Of a stretch of 7,361 bases of DNA, positions 6,833 to 7,361 are shown one piece after another. Made by a program: the position numbers and the translations under genes. Source of the DNA: JAGOVB01 sp964577365 (lineage in GTDB: Bacteria > Patescibacteriota > Minisyncoccia > Phycocordibacterales > PALSA-1337); contig CAZNYP010000013.1 in assembly GCA_964577365.1 (NCBI GenBank), positions 1 to 7,361 of the forward strand, given 5' to 3'. The notes beneath the pieces are model-generated. The model saw only the letters and a program-made list of their open reading frames with translations. It made no database searches and had not been told where the DNA came from. Each line of letters begins with the position of its first letter. Positions within the stretch are counted from its first letter, which is position 1.

Positions 6833-6881
6833 AAAGGCTTGACTTTATTCTAACGGCGAGTAGAATAGTCTCTACGCCTTT
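6833..6881. repeat. Inverted repeat between secF and the 16S leader
   Basis: AAAGGC (6833-6838) pairs with GCCTTT (6876-6881). Inside it, GACT (6841-6844) and ATTCTA (6847-6852) pair with TAGAAT (6861-6866) and AGTC (6867-6870), leaving an 8-nt loop at 6853-6860. In RNA this is an interrupted hairpin, and TTTA is the only U-rich tail, so it would be a poor intrinsic terminator for secDF. The repeat coincides with the -35 and -10 boxes of the rRNA promoter candidate, so it could instead be a protein site or chance. Confidence 0.4.
6839..6866 (+). promoter_or_regulatory. Candidate rRNA (16S) promoter
   Basis: TTGACT (6839-6844, five of six matches to TTGACA) is 16 bp from TAGAAT (6861-6866, five of six to TATAAT). 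It is the strongest full sigma-70-like promoter in the window. The start would be near 6873, giving a 16S leader of about 180 nt. It lies immediately after the secF stop and points at the 16S gene, as expected for an rRNA operon. No second (P2-type) promoter of similar quality is apparent downstream. Confidence 0.6.
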
Positions 6882-7054
6882 AGATAAGGTGGATTTAAAT
6901 AGTTGTTTGAAAATTTAATACGATAGTGCAAAAAACGTAAATGCAAATGGTAAAAACATTTCACATACGTGCAAGTCAACAACACACAAAACAAAAACAA
7001 TTAATTCCAGTGAAAACAGAATAAAATAGTATTTTCTATTTTGTTCCGTTCATT
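6874..7054 (+). other. 16S rRNA leader region
   Basis: This non-coding AT-rich stretch includes an A/C-rich run around 6975-7002. AAAATAG (7023-7029) and CTATTTT (7036-7042) form a perfect 7-bp hairpin with a 6-nt loop about 12 nt before the predicted mature 16S end; it may mark a processing site. The 3' flank of the 16S that would normally pair with this leader lies outside the window. No tRNA, convincing boxA antitermination element or protein gene is seen. Confidence 0.55.
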
Positions 7055-7361
7055 TATGATTAGAGTTTGATCCTAGCTCAGGATGAACGCTGGCGGCGTG
7101 GATAAGGCATGCAAGTCAAGGGGCCCGCAAGGGCACCGGCAGACGAGGTAGTAATAAGTAGGTACCAACCCCAAAGTCAGGGATACCTCATCGAAAGATG
7201 AGTTAATACTTGATGGTCTCTTCGGAGTAAAGATTTATCGCTTTGGGATGGGCCTGCTCGGTATCAGCTAGTTGGTAAGGTAACGGCTTACCAAGGCTAT
7301 GACACCTAGGGGACCTGAGAGGGTGACCCCCACCGATGGAACTGAGACACGGTCCATACAC
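7055..7361 (+). rRNA. rrs: 16S ribosomal RNA, 5' end (partial)
   Basis: This is the first 307 or so bases of a 16S rRNA, cut by the right window edge. AGAGTTTGATC at 7062 corresponds to E. coli position 8, which sets the mature start near 7055. Other conserved blocks are GATGAACGCTGGCGGCGTG, GGCATGCAAGTC, GGTATCAGCTAGTTGGTAAGG and ACTGAGACACGGTCCA. The run GGTCCATACAC at the very end replaces the common GGTCCAGACTC, and GCGTGGATAAGGCATGCAAG is of the type I associate with Parcubacteria and related Patescibacteria. No intron is seen in this part. Confidence 0.97.

Noticed and set aside
6873..6885. boxA-like antitermination element near CGCCTTTAGA
   Set aside because: It matches the usual boxA only partly and sits at the expected transcript start rather than within the leader.
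1..7361. CRISPR array, insertion sequence, prophage or defence genes
   Set aside because: No spaced direct repeats, transposase motifs or related protein families are visible; all coding space is accounted for by envelope, export and rRNA genes.

Overview
The window is a bacterial chromosome fragment bounded by ribosomal RNA genes. The 3' end of a 23S rRNA and a complete 5S rRNA are at the left edge, and the 5' end of a 16S rRNA runs off the right edge, all on the + strand. Between them lie six protein genes in about 6.5 kb, with almost no intergenic space. The likely source is a member of the Candidate Phyla Radiation (Patescibacteria), probably on the Parcubacteria side. The clues are the 16S 5' sequence (GATAAGGCATGCAAGTC, and GGTCCATACAC where most bacteria have GGTCCAGACTC), a small Cys-rich 'C-DG-N-E-GIDCGG-C-C' membrane protein of a type I associate with these bacteria, and the very compact layout. 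This is pattern recognition without a database search; the lineage is less certain than the domain Bacteria. All six genes read through in the standard code, with TAA or TAG stops only.

Layout: 23S 3' end (1-158); a short spacer; 5S (229-342) inside a long precursor stem (214-357); a membrane-anchored Cys-motif protein (367-1125) joined by a TAATG overlap to a RodA/FtsW-family SEDS glycosyltransferase (1125-2243). A GT4-type glycosyltransferase follows on the - strand (2212-3384), overlapping the rodA end by 32 bp. It diverges across 28 bp from a polyprenyl-phosphate sugar-1-phosphate transferase (3413-4699). Then come secD (4717-5964) and secF (5966-6832), and a 222-bp rRNA leader with a promoter candidate before the 16S (from about 7055).

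The genes concern the cell envelope: peptidoglycan polymerisation (RodA), surface polysaccharide assembly (an initiating phosphoglycosyl transferase plus a GT4 enzyme) and protein export (SecDF). No gene set looks like a new defence or mobile system.

The most interesting signals are in gene expression and arrangement. Four gene starts sit right behind -10-like boxes and no gene has a clear Shine-Dalgarno sequence, which suggests leaderless transcripts. The 28-bp divergent promoter has each -35 box inside the neighbouring start codon region. The 5S precursor stem includes part of the -10 box of the next gene. Finally, a 23S-5S end and a 16S start only 6.7 kb apart imply tandem rRNA operons, an unlinked rRNA arrangement or an assembly join.
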